A stretch of DNA of 64,000 nucleotides from Paludibacteraceae bacterium (GTDB lineage Bacteria; Bacteroidota; Bacteroidia; Bacteroidales; Paludibacteraceae): the NCBI GenBank assembly GCA_017430235.1, contig JAFRNH010000031.1, positions 61,525 to 125,524 on the forward strand. The letters run 5' to 3'. Both the position numbers and the translations under genes were made by a program. The notes under the pieces are model-generated. The model had not been told where the DNA came from and did no database searches. It saw nothing but the letters and a program-made list of their open reading frames with translations. This document shows, piece by piece, positions 9,201 through 17,920 of this stretch. Within the stretch, counting starts at the first letter, position 1. The number at the start of each line of letters is the position of its first letter.

Positions 9201-11660
9201 ATGATACAAAAAACACCAGAATTTGAATTGGCTGAGACCATTATCTCAGAAACGAATCGCCACCTGTTTCTTACAGGAAAGGCAGGTACCGGTAAAACCA
9301 CATTTTTAAAGCACATACGGGAGACCTCCTCCAAAAGGATGGTGGTCGTCGCCCCTACCGGTGTCGCTGCCATTAATGCGGGAGGAATGACTATTCATTC
9401 TTTTTTTCAGATTAACTTTGGTCCTTACCTGCCTGGACAAAAAGCGTTGGAACTTCAAAAAATCAGAAAGGAGAAAATCGGAATCATCCGAACACTCGAC
9501 CTGCTTGTCATCGATGAAATCAGTATGGTGAGAGCCGACCTCCTAGATGCGATCAACGACGTACTCCAGAGAATCAGGAGAAACACTAAACCTTTCGGTG
9601 GCGTGCAGCTCCTAATGATCGGCGATACTCAACAGTTAACCCCAGTCGTAAAAGATGACGAGTGGGCTATTCTCTCATCCACCTACGAAACCCCATACTT
9701 TTTCAGTAGCACTGCACTGAAAAAAACAGAGTATGCTTGTGTGGAACTAAAAACCATTTTCCGTCAGGAAGACCAACATTTCATAAATCTACTCAATCAT
9801 ATTCGAGAGAACACTGCCAATCAACAAATCATCGATGAACTCAACTTGCACTTCCGCCCTAATTTTCAACCGAAAGACGATGAGGGATACATTCAGTTGA
9901 CCACACACAACTTTTCTGCGCAGAGGATCAACAATCAGCGTCTCTCCGCACTTCATAGCAAAGAGAAAACTTATACGGCAATGATTTCTGGCTCGTTTCC
10001 AGAAAACAACTACCCCACCGACTTTGAACTTCATCTGAAAGAAGGGGCGCAAGTCATGTTCATAAAAAACGATTCCTCACCCGAAAAAAAATATTTCAAC
10101 GGAAAAATCGGATGGGTTAAATCATTGAGCGACGACACTATCATCATCACAGATAAAACGGAAGAGATATCCGTCACTCGCGAAATATGGGAAAACGTTC
10201 GTTACACCATCAATCAGGAGAACAATGAAATCACCACTGAAATAGATGGTTCCTTCTCTCAATTTCCCCTCAAAACAGCTTGGGCAATCACCATTCACAA
10301 AAGTCAGGGACTCACCTTCGAGAAAGCAATCATCGATGCGAAGGACTCTTTCTCTCACGGACAAGTTTATGTGGCACTCAGTCGGTGCAAGACCCTCGAG
10401 GGTATGGTATTAAGTTCTCCTCTTTCTCTTACTTCAATTAAACACGACATCCGTGTCGAATCATTTAACACACAGACTGAGAATTTGATACCCGACAAGA
10501 ATCAATTGTCTCTATTAAAAAAGGATTATCAGTTAGAAATTCTCAACGAACTATTTTCTTTCAATGAGATTGCTAACGACATATCACTCTTTCAAAGAAT
10601 CCTGATTGAATATCTATCAAAAGACTATCCGAAACTTATCGAAGAGATTGATCTTTTCAAAGGAAATTTTGAACGAGAAGTTATTTCAATTGCAAAGAAG
10701 TTTCAAACGCAGTTAAAAACATTAATGGCAGAACAGCAGTCTGCACTTGACGAGCGCGTTCGCAAAGCCGGACTCTACTTTTCCGAGAAATGCGAGCAAC
10801 TGATCCTTCCTATTCTTGAAAGTTGTTCTAATGTGGAAAGTGATAACAAAGAGACATCAAAAAGATTGGCAGACAGACTCAGCCAAACGAAATCAGATGT
10901 GACAGTGAAATTTTCCGCACTAGCAACCTGCGAAAATGGATTCAATATCAATGCCTATTTCAAAGCGAAAAACAATGCGGAAATAGATAGTCTATATAAC
11001 ACAAAGAAAAGAACTGAGAAGAAAAAGGCGCAGTCCGTATCTGATGACATCCAACATATAGAGTTGTTCAATCAACTTCGACAATGGAGAAAGGAGAAAG
11101 CCGACGAACAAAAGATGCCTGCATATACAGTTTTATCTCAAAGTGCGTTGATCAACATCAGTAATCTTCTACCTAACAATGACAAAGAATTACTACTCAT
11201 CTCTGGTATAGGCGAAAAAACTGCGGAAAAATATGGCAGGGATATTCTACAAATCGTTGACGCGTGCATCATCCAATATGATTATGAGAAAACAGACTTC
11301 TCTTCCATTCAACCACAAAAAAGGGAGAAATCTAAAATGAACACAGAGAAAGGAAAGGTAAGTACCTTCGAAATCACACTTCAATTATTAAGCGAAGGGT
11401 TATCCATCGACCAGATTGTGGAACGAAGAGGTTTGGCAAAGTCTACCATAGAGGGACATGTTTTAAAACTCATACAAGCGAATCGACTGCCAATAGAGAC
11501 CTTCACGACACAAGAAAGATTGAATGTGTTAAAAGATTACATCAATACGCATCCCGATTTAAAAGAGATTACAACGATGTATAATGATTTAAAGGAAGAA
11601 TATTCGTACAATGAGATTCGACTAGCTCAATGGCAGTTGGCAGATAAGCAAGGCAATTGA
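9201..11660 (+). CDS. PIF1/RecD2-like helicase with HRDC and helix-turn-helix C-terminus
   Basis: An 819-residue superfamily 1B helicase. Walker A is GKAGTGKT at residues 26-33 and Walker B VIDEIS at about 103-108. AWAITIHKSQGLTFEKAIID is the RecD/PIF1 motif near the end of the helicase core, followed by VYVALSRCKTLEGM. Then comes a coiled-looking linker. An HRDC-like segment (ELFNQLRQWRKEKADEQK and onward, ending LLISGIGEKTAEKYG) follows, and finally a helix-turn-helix of the HTH_40 type (LSIDQIVERRGLAKSTIEGH). The order recalls RecQ C-termini placed on a PIF1 motor. PIF1 helicases unwind G-quadruplexes and R-loops; the role here is inferred. It follows prmA closely. Confidence 0.85.
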   Translation: MIQKTPEFELAETIISETNRHLFLTGKAGTGKTTFLKHIRETSSKRMVVVAPTGVAAINAGGMTIHSFFQINFGPYLPGQKALELQKIRKEKIGIIRTLDLLVIDEISMVRADLLDAINDVLQRIRRNTKPFGGVQLLMIGDTQQLTPVVKDDEWAILSSTYETPYFFSSTALKKTEYACVELKTIFRQEDQHFINLLNHIRENTANQQIIDELNLHFRPNFQPKDDEGYIQLTTHNFSAQRINNQRLSALHSKEKTYTAMISGSFPENNYPTDFELHLKEGAQVMFIKNDSSPEKKYFNGKIGWVKSLSDDTIIITDKTEEISVTREIWENVRYTINQENNEITTEIDGSFSQFPLKTAWAITIHKSQGLTFEKAIIDAKDSFSHGQVYVALSRCKTLEGMVLSSPLSLTSIKHDIRVESFNTQTENLIPDKNQLSLLKKDYQLEILNELFSFNEIANDISLFQRILIEYLSKDYPKLIEEIDLFKGNFEREVISIAKKFQTQLKTLMAEQQSALDERVRKAGLYFSEKCEQLILPILESCSNVESDNKETSKRLADRLSQTKSDVTVKFSALATCENGFNINAYFKAKNNAEIDSLYNTKKRTEKKKAQSVSDDIQHIELFNQLRQWRKEKADEQKMPAYTVLSQSALINISNLLPNNDKELLLISGIGEKTAEKYGRDILQIVDACIIQYDYEKTDFSSIQPQKREKSKMNTEKGKVSTFEITLQLLSEGLSIDQIVERRGLAKSTIEGHVLKLIQANRLPIETFTTQERLNVLKDYINTHPDLKEITTMYNDLKEEYSYNEIRLAQWQLADKQGN

Positions 11661-11688
11661 AGATAATAACAATGGTCCGTAACGTGAT

Positions 11689-11725
11689 GTCCGTTAAACA
11701 GGGGTATCCACTCCTTTTAACGGAC
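11689..11725. terminator. Perfect 10-bp inverted repeat between convergent genes
   Basis: GTCCGTTAAA (11689-11698) pairs with TTTAACGGAC (11716-11725). It lies between the plus-strand helicase and the minus-strand LRR gene, so it may end both transcripts, but there is no strong U-tract on either side. Confidence 0.45.
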
Positions 11726-11750
11726 TTACAATTGATATTGCATGGAATAA

Positions 11751-12902
11751 CTATTCGCTGGTTTTAACCCGTCTCACAAACTCTTCTCCATCATAATAGA
11801 GTACCCACGAGGTACTTGACGTCACGTGTTCTTTGCCGTCATCATCATCATACATCTTTTCAACCGTTTCTACGTCAATTTCATAAAACCCGTTGGTTTT
11901 TCGTTCACTAATTGAACAAGAAAACTCATCGGAAAAACATGTCCAAACCATATCTTCTCCTGTTTCCTCGTCTTCTCCTGTTTCCTCGTTAGATCGGCAG
12001 TATTCTGGAAAATATTCAAGTTCATCGACAAGTCGTATTTTATGTGGGCTTACCGCAACAAAGAATGTAAAAGATTGAACCCAATGTAGACGGCCTGGAA
12101 ATGTATGTTCTAATTGGATCAATTCTGTGGTGTCATTTAATTGACCAATCCAATCAGCTCCATTATCTCCAGCATCTCCAGCACGATCTCCTGAAGTTTG
12201 AATGTGTAATGAATCGATGATATGGGGTTCTGACGTTGAAACATACTCATTTAGATACATATAGATGTCAATGTCACGTTCTCTTTTTATATAGAAAACA
12301 TCTAAATCCATGGAATTATCACCACCATGCCAAATATTATCATAATATCCTATTATGTCTTTTTCATACGTCCAATTGGGATATTTCTTTTGCTTTAGAT
12401 TACTATGGTTGATTTTCCAAAATCTTAGAATAATATCTATATCATTGTATGCTATAGAATAGAAATCTTTGGGCAACGACATATATTTCAAACTATAACA
12501 TACGTCCAACGCGCATTCACAAATGGTGTCGAGTTTAGTTTTATCAGAAAACAGAATAGAGTCTAACTCTGTACAATCATAAAATGCACAATCCCCTATG
12601 CGAGTTACTTCGTCTCCAATTGTGATTGACTTCAACTTATAATTAGAATAAAAAGCTCTATCTCCAATTTCTGTCACTTTATATCGTCTCGCTTTATGCT
12701 TTATCGTATTGGGAACCATCACTCTTCCTTTTCTAGACTTTCCATTCATTAATTTTGCTGTACGAGTCCTAGAATTGAGTTCATAAGTCATAGAATCTTG
12801 TTCTATTCGAATAAGATCAGAAGCACTTCCTTCCGCCACACATAGTATGGGGAGCATACTGAAGATAAGCGCAACATATATTTTGAGGGAACGAACAATC
12901 AT
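11751..12902 (-). CDS. Exported short leucine-rich-repeat protein, copy A of a tandem trio
   Basis: 383 residues from ATG 12902. A start at 12959 is also open but would overlap the upstream gene, while 12902 aligns with the starts of the two paralogues. A signal peptide ends near CVAEGS. About 60 residues later come three to four BspA-type repeats (TEIGDRAFYSNYKLKSITIG, VTRIGDCAFYDCTELDSI). The C-terminal 200 residues are Asp/Glu-rich and belong to no family I know; they keep IDSLHIQ, WIGQLNDTTELIQLEHTF, VSPHKI, TNGFYEIDV and WVLYYDGEEF in common with copies B and C. No T9SS sorting domain or good lipobox is seen, so the location is probably periplasmic or outer surface. The DNA carries an in-frame repeat giving EETGEDEETGED. 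Confidence 0.7.
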   Translation of the reverse strand: MIVRSLKIYVALIFSMLPILCVAEGSASDLIRIEQDSMTYELNSRTRTAKLMNGKSRKGRVMVPNTIKHKARRYKVTEIGDRAFYSNYKLKSITIGDEVTRIGDCAFYDCTELDSILFSDKTKLDTICECALDVCYSLKYMSLPKDFYSIAYNDIDIILRFWKINHSNLKQKKYPNWTYEKDIIGYYDNIWHGGDNSMDLDVFYIKRERDIDIYMYLNEYVSTSEPHIIDSLHIQTSGDRAGDAGDNGADWIGQLNDTTELIQLEHTFPGRLHWVQSFTFFVAVSPHKIRLVDELEYFPEYCRSNEETGEDEETGEDMVWTCFSDEFSCSISERKTNGFYEIDVETVEKMYDDDDGKEHVTSSTSWVLYYDGEEFVRRVKTSE

Positions 12903-12942
12903 AAGAAATAAAGATTTTAGTGAATTGTTATTGGATAAATTG

Positions 12943-14070
12943 TCATTCAACCGTTTCAACCTCTCGCTTTACAAATTTCTCTCCATCATAATAGAGTACC
13001 CACGAGCTACTTGACGTCACGTGCCTGTTATCATCATCATCTTCCTCCTCTATAACATTTTTTACGTCAATTTCATAAAACCCGTTGGTTATCCGATTGC
13101 TAATCGAACAGGAAATCTCTTTCTTAAAACAATACTCCTTTTCCGTATCTTCATCTTCCTCCTCGCAATATTCCGAGTAATATCCAAGTTCTGTGATAAT
13201 TTGAATTTTATGTGGGCTTACCGCAACAAATTCCAGGTCACAACCATTCCACCAAACGTCCAAATGTCTTTCCAAAAATGTATGTGTTAATTGGATCAAT
13301 TCCGTGGAGTCATTTAATTGGCCAACAATCCAACCCATATTCCCCCCTCTACTACCACCATCTCCCATAACTTGAATGTGTAATGAATCAGAAATGATAT
13401 CTGTTTCAGACGTTGGATCATCCTTGTTTAGATACATATAGATGTTAATGTCCTGTTCCCCTGTTATGTAGTAAACATCCAAATCCATTATTAGATTATC
13501 ACCAAATTCTTCATGTTCTATGGCACCGTTTTCTAACACCCAATGAGGATATTTCCAAAGCGTTAGATTGTTATGGTTGATTTTCCAAAATCTTTGCATA
13601 ATATCCATATCATTGTATGCTATAGAATAGAAATCTTTGGGCAACAACATATATTCCAAATGATAACATTCATCCAATGCCTTTTCACAAATGGTATCAA
13701 GTTTAGTTTTATCTGTAAACTGAATGGAGTCTAGATTTCCACAATCATAAAACGCCCGTTCCCCTATGCGAGTCACCTCGTCCGCAATTGTGATTGACTT
13801 CAATTTCCGATTACTCTCAAAAGCTCTATCTCCAATTTCTGTCACTTTATATCTTTTCGTCTTTCTCTTTATCGTATTGGGAATTATCACTTTCTCTTTA
13901 CTATTCCTTCCATTCACTAATTTTGCCGTACGAGTTTTAGGATTGAGTTCATAAACCAATGAATCTTGTTCTATTTGAATAAGATTGGAAACACTTTCTT
14001 CTGCCATACATAGTATGGGTAACATACAGAAGATTAGTACAACATATATTTTGATGGAACGAACACTCAT
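12943..14070 (-). CDS. Exported short leucine-rich-repeat protein, copy B of a tandem trio
   Basis: 375 residues. The signal peptide MSVRSIKIYVVLIFCMLP is almost identical to copy C and ends CMA-EES, a signal peptidase I type site. The segment from VSNLIQIEQD through the LRR_5-like repeats (TEIGDRAFESNRKLKSITIA, VTRIGERAFYDCGNLDSIQF) is nearly the same as in copy C, whereas the C-terminal domain differs clearly. The conserved motifs of the C-terminal domain (SDSLHIQ, GQLNDSTELIQLTHTF, VSPHKIQIITELGYYSEYCEE, TNGFYEIDV) are all present. It lies 62 bases after copy C and 40 bases before copy A, so the three are likely one transcript. The function is unknown. Confidence 0.7.
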   Translation of the reverse strand: MSVRSIKIYVVLIFCMLPILCMAEESVSNLIQIEQDSLVYELNPKTRTAKLVNGRNSKEKVIIPNTIKRKTKRYKVTEIGDRAFESNRKLKSITIADEVTRIGERAFYDCGNLDSIQFTDKTKLDTICEKALDECYHLEYMLLPKDFYSIAYNDMDIMQRFWKINHNNLTLWKYPHWVLENGAIEHEEFGDNLIMDLDVYYITGEQDINIYMYLNKDDPTSETDIISDSLHIQVMGDGGSRGGNMGWIVGQLNDSTELIQLTHTFLERHLDVWWNGCDLEFVAVSPHKIQIITELGYYSEYCEEEDEDTEKEYCFKKEISCSISNRITNGFYEIDVKNVIEEEDDDDNRHVTSSSSWVLYYDGEKFVKREVETVE

Positions 14071-14132
14071 AGATTATGGATTCATTATCATTATAAAACT
14101 ATAAAAATTTTATTTGTCATTGAATGGAATAA

Positions 14133-15269
14133 CTATTCACTCGTCTTATTCTCACGTTCCACAAACTTTTTACCATCATAATAGATTGTTGACTTGTGTT
14201 TTTCATCTTCGTCTCCTCTTTTCATTAACATGTCAATTTCATAAAACCCATTGGTTTCTCGATTACTAATCGAATAGGAAAAATAGTCAGTTTCACAATG
14301 TATATTTCCATCTTCATCTTCCGAGGTTCCATTTCCATCCTCATCTTCATATTCCTCGTAGCAATGATTCGAGTAACAATCAAGTTCTGTGATAATTTGT
14401 ATTTTATGTGGGCTTACTGCAAAAAATACCACATCCTCTCTTTCCCACACATGATCCATAGCCTGGCCAGAAAATTGACATCCTAATTCAATCAATCCTG
14501 TGGTGTCATTTAATTGACCAATCCAATGACCTCCATAATAATATACTCCATGTTCACCATAATCTCCTGTAAATTGAATGTGTAATGAATCAGAAATGAC
14601 ATAGGTTTCATACATTGAAACATCCTTACTTAGATACATATAGATGTATATGTCTCTGTATCCTTTCATTTCGAATACCTCTAAACCCATAGGATTCTCA
14701 TCATCATCCGACGTAATAGTTTCATGATTAACATCCACCCAATTGGGGTATTTCTTTTGCGTTAGAATGTTATAGTTGATTTCCAAAAATCTTTGCATAA
14801 TATCCATATCATTGTATGCTATAGAATAGAAATCTTTAGGCAACGACATATATTCCAAATGATAACATTTATCCAATGCCTTTTTACAAATGGTATCAAG
14901 TTTAGTTTTATCTGTAAACTGAATGGAGTCTAGATTTCCACAAGCATAAAACGCCAGTTCCCCTATGCGAGTCACCTCGTCCCCAATTGTGATTGACTTC
15001 AATTTCCAATTACGCCCAAAAGCCATATCTCCAATTTCTGTCACTTTATATCTTTTCGTCTTTCTCTTTATCGTATTGGGAATTATCACTTTCTCTTTAC
15101 TATTCCTTCCATTCACTAATTTTGCCGTACGAGTCTTAGGGTTGAGTTCATAAACCAATGAATCTTGTTCTATTTGAATAAGATTGGAAACACTTTCTTC
15201 TGCCATACATAGTATGGGTAACATACAGAAGAATAGTACAACATATATTTTGACGGAACGAACACTCAT
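14133..15269 (-). CDS. Exported short leucine-rich-repeat protein, copy C of a tandem trio
   Basis: 378 residues from ATG 15269, which aligns with copy B. The frame stays open to 15416, but a strong promoter at 15326-15358 excludes that extension. It has a signal peptide (MSVRSVKIYVVLFFCMLP), LRR_5-like repeats (TEIGDMAFGRNWKLKSITIG, VTRIGELAFYACGNLDSIQF) and an acidic C-terminal domain rich in Tyr, Asp and Glu (EEYEDEDGNGTSEDEDGN). It lacks the WVL of the WVLYYDG end seen in A and B and ends STIYYDGKKFVERENKTSE. The 3' flank (14122-14137) shares a short block with the 3' flank of copy A (11741-11756), so the duplicated unit included non-coding DNA. The function is unknown. Confidence 0.7.
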   Translation of the reverse strand: MSVRSVKIYVVLFFCMLPILCMAEESVSNLIQIEQDSLVYELNPKTRTAKLVNGRNSKEKVIIPNTIKRKTKRYKVTEIGDMAFGRNWKLKSITIGDEVTRIGELAFYACGNLDSIQFTDKTKLDTICKKALDKCYHLEYMSLPKDFYSIAYNDMDIMQRFLEINYNILTQKKYPNWVDVNHETITSDDDENPMGLEVFEMKGYRDIYIYMYLSKDVSMYETYVISDSLHIQFTGDYGEHGVYYYGGHWIGQLNDTTGLIELGCQFSGQAMDHVWEREDVVFFAVSPHKIQIITELDCYSNHCYEEYEDEDGNGTSEDEDGNIHCETDYFSYSISNRETNGFYEIDMLMKRGDEDEKHKSTIYYDGKKFVERENKTSE

Positions 15270-15325
15270 AGAATATGGATTAAACAACATCGTAAAACTA
15301 TAAAAATTTTTGTTTTTATGACAGG

Positions 15326-15358
15326 CAAACATAGATAAAATATTTTTTGTGAAACAAA
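15326..15358 (-). promoter_or_regulatory. Promoter of the LRR trio
   Basis: TTTG (15358-15355), 21 bases, TATGTTTG (15333-15326) on the minus strand. The start near 15319 gives a 50-base leader to ATG 15269 and sets the start of copy C. It sits directly after the glucokinase terminator. Confidence 0.65.
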
Positions 15359-15361
15359 AGA

Positions 15362-15404
15362 AGAAAACGACCCACAACTGCAAATCTGCACCTGTAGGTC
15401 GTTT
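15362..15404 (-). terminator. Terminator after the glucokinase gene
   Basis: AAACGACC (15365-15372) pairs with GGTCGTTT (15397-15404), with an inner TGCA/TGCA stem. The minus strand continues TTTTCTTCTTTTG, a U-rich tail. Confidence 0.7.
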
Positions 15405-15437
15405 CTGTATTATCATGTCCTATAACGGACACTTATC

Positions 15438-16409
15438 TTATTTTGCATCCCAGCCCAAAGCTGAAGCTCCTAATACTGCAGCATCAGCATCTTTCATTTC
15501 TGAGAATACTACATTTACCTTATTTCTGAAGATAGGCATCAAGTTTTCTTCCATTGCCTTTTTTAATGGAACCATCAACAAATCTCCTGATTTAGCCAAG
15601 CCACCGAAAAGAACGATGATTTTCGGACTACTGAACTTAATAAAGTCTGCCAATGCCTCACCCAAGATTTGACCAGTGAAAGCAAAGATGTCCTTTGCAA
15701 TCTGATCACCTGCCTTAGCTGCGTCAAACACATCCTTAGAAGTGATTTGATCTGCAGGGATCTTACGAAGCAAAGAATCCTCATTTGCACGTTTCTCCAA
15801 GAATTCACGAGCCGTACGAGCCACACCTGTAGCAGATGTATAGGTTTCCAAACAACCTTTGTTTCCACAACCACATGGACGACCGTTTTCACGACGAACG
15901 ATCACGTGTCCCAACTCACCTGCAAATCCATCATGACCATAGATCAACTGACCATTGGCAACCACACCGCTACCAACACCTGTACCTAAGGTGATCATGA
16001 TAAAATCCTTAACACCACGAGCTGCGCCATAAGTCATTTCGCCAATAGCTGCCGCATTCGCATCGTTAGTAAGAGCAACAGGAACGCCCAATTTCTCAGA
16101 CATCATTTTAGCAAAAGGAACGATACCTTTCCATGGCAAATTTGCAGCATATTCAATATTACCAGAATAGAAATTAGCGTTAGGAGCGCCAACACCTATA
16201 CCCTGAATCTTATCCATGCCACAATTGTCCTTCACCAATTGCGCGATACCATCACACAATGCATTCATATAATCATCCAATTCCTTGTACGCTTGCGTTT
16301 TGATGGAATTAGAAGCTAACACATTACCTTTTTGGTCAACAATACCAAAAACAGTATTGGTACCACCGATGTCGATACCTACTACATTGGGTTTCAAATC
16401 ACTTTTCAT
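15438..16409 (-). CDS. glk: ROK-family glucokinase
   Basis: 323 residues. The phosphate-binding motif is DIGGTN at 13-18. The catalytic Asp116 stands in LTNDANAA. The ROK zinc site is formed by His168 in GELGH and the Cys triad in CGCGNKGC (Cys179, Cys181, Cys186). ROK kinases phosphorylate glucose or related hexoses such as mannose and N-acetylhexosamines; glucose is most likely because a glucose/galactose-type permease gene lies 56 bases upstream on the same strand. It is the last gene of a long minus-strand run and ends at a good terminator. The sugar specificity is inferred, not shown. Confidence 0.87.
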   Translation of the reverse strand: MKSDLKPNVVGIDIGGTNTVFGIVDQKGNVLASNSIKTQAYKELDDYMNALCDGIAQLVKDNCGMDKIQGIGVGAPNANFYSGNIEYAANLPWKGIVPFAKMMSEKLGVPVALTNDANAAAIGEMTYGAARGVKDFIMITLGTGVGSGVVANGQLIYGHDGFAGELGHVIVRRENGRPCGCGNKGCLETYTSATGVARTAREFLEKRANEDSLLRKIPADQITSKDVFDAAKAGDQIAKDIFAFTGQILGEALADFIKFSSPKIIVLFGGLAKSGDLLMVPLKKAMEENLMPIFRNKVNVVFSEMKDADAAVLGASALGWDAK

Positions 16410-16465
16410 ATATAAGAATTTTTAATTGTATTAATACGTTTATAAGGACAGTAAACTATATATTT

Positions 16466-17905
16466 CTATTTTTGCTTCATTACTTTATATCCCCAAAATC
16501 CATACCACACTAGATAGCAATAACAAACCATTGGCACGCAGAAGGCAAAATGTGGATTCACCAATCCATCCACCAATTCATCTGTCAACATTCCTTGTAA
16601 AGGTGGAATCAGAGCACCTCCTAAAATCATCATCACTAACAAGGAAGAGCCCTGAGACGTGTATTGTCCCAACCCCTTAATTGCCAAAGTGAATATATTA
16701 GAGAACATAATCGAATTAAATAATCCAACTGAAAGAATAGCCCATAATGACAAAGTACCCGTTGTCATCAACATAACGGACAGCAATACAATATTCGCAA
16801 TTGCAAACAATCCCAACGTAAAAGACGGTTTGGACTTCGCAAACACAAACAACATATAATTCAACAGCAATGAAATTATGAAGATATAAATGTGTTTACT
16901 GATAAAGAACTGATACATCTCTGCCACAGTTAACTTCATAGAAGTGGAGAACGCAAAGAATATCAAACACAATGAGCCCAAAGAAGCCAATGCCATATAG
17001 AAATACTTTTTCGATGCTGGCAGATTACTCATAGAAATAGATCCTGTGAATCGTCCAATCATGGCACCTCCCCAATAAAAAGAGAGGAAGGCACTTGCCA
17101 TCTGATCTTCAAATCCATGGTTCTCTTTCATGAAACTGACTAAATTACTACCGATAGAGACTTCTGCTCCCACATAGAAAAATATAGCAATCATTCCAAA
17201 CACCAAATGAGGATACTTCAATGCTCCTACACGACTCACAACAGAAGATTCCGCTTCGGGCATCACATTCGGGATATCAATAAAAAAGATTACCCCAGCC
17301 AATATCAACAAGACACTTGCTAGAAACAAATAAGGTATTTGTACCGCCGACGGTCCATCTAACGTATCCGAAGATCCACCCAACAGATTAAAAATCACAT
17401 ATCCTCCAATAATTGGAGCCAACGTCGTTCCCAATGAATTGAAGGCCTGAGAAAGGTTCAATCGACTTGAAGCCGACTCTTGAGACCCCAACACCGAAAC
17501 CAACGGATTAGCAGCAATCTGCAGGAACGTAAATCCTGTACCTAACAGAAACAAGGTGAAAAGGAAGAATCCAAAGGTCGGATTGTCTGAACTAGCCTCA
17601 ATAAAGAACAAGAAACAGGCAATCGCTGATATAATCAATCCCAATACAATCGTATTCTTATATCCTATCTTCAATATAGGATCTCCCACCACAGCAGAAA
17701 CGACGAAATACAAAAGTGATATTACAAAATAGGCAACAAAGAATGCCATAACTACCAAGTTGGATTGAAAATGATTCAATGCAAACACATCTTTCAAATA
17801 GGGAATCAGAATGTCATTCAGACATGTAATAAAACCCCACATGAAAAACAACGTAGTCAACGTGGATAATGAGAACAAATACTTTTTTGAATCCGACTCT
17901 ACCAT
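16466..17905 (-). CDS. MFS sugar transporter, FucP/GluP-like (glucose/galactose type)
   Basis: 479 residues with about twelve membrane segments. The N-terminal LFFMWGFITCLNDILIPYLK is the signature of the fucose/glucose/galactose:H+ symporter branch of the major facilitator superfamily, and FTFLQIAANPLVSVLG in the fifth helix region is also typical. It imports a hexose across the inner membrane with protons. Its place between a TonB-dependent receptor gene (15 bases upstream) and glucokinase (56 bases downstream) suggests a three-step uptake route: outer membrane, inner membrane, phosphorylation. The exact sugar is not shown by the sequence. Confidence 0.9.
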   Translation of the reverse strand: MVESDSKKYLFSLSTLTTLFFMWGFITCLNDILIPYLKDVFALNHFQSNLVVMAFFVAYFVISLLYFVVSAVVGDPILKIGYKNTIVLGLIISAIACFLFFIEASSDNPTFGFFLFTLFLLGTGFTFLQIAANPLVSVLGSQESASSRLNLSQAFNSLGTTLAPIIGGYVIFNLLGGSSDTLDGPSAVQIPYLFLASVLLILAGVIFFIDIPNVMPEAESSVVSRVGALKYPHLVFGMIAIFFYVGAEVSIGSNLVSFMKENHGFEDQMASAFLSFYWGGAMIGRFTGSISMSNLPASKKYFYMALASLGSLCLIFFAFSTSMKLTVAEMYQFFISKHIYIFIISLLLNYMLFVFAKSKPSFTLGLFAIANIVLLSVMLMTTGTLSLWAILSVGLFNSIMFSNIFTLAIKGLGQYTSQGSSLLVMMILGGALIPPLQGMLTDELVDGLVNPHFAFCVPMVCYCYLVWYGFWGYKVMKQK

Positions 17906-17920
17906 AACACTTCAATTTAG

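Noticed and set aside
15270-15416. 49-residue N-terminal extension of LRR copy C
   Set aside because: A strong promoter (15326-15358) lies within it, and copies A and B start at the equivalent of ATG 15269.
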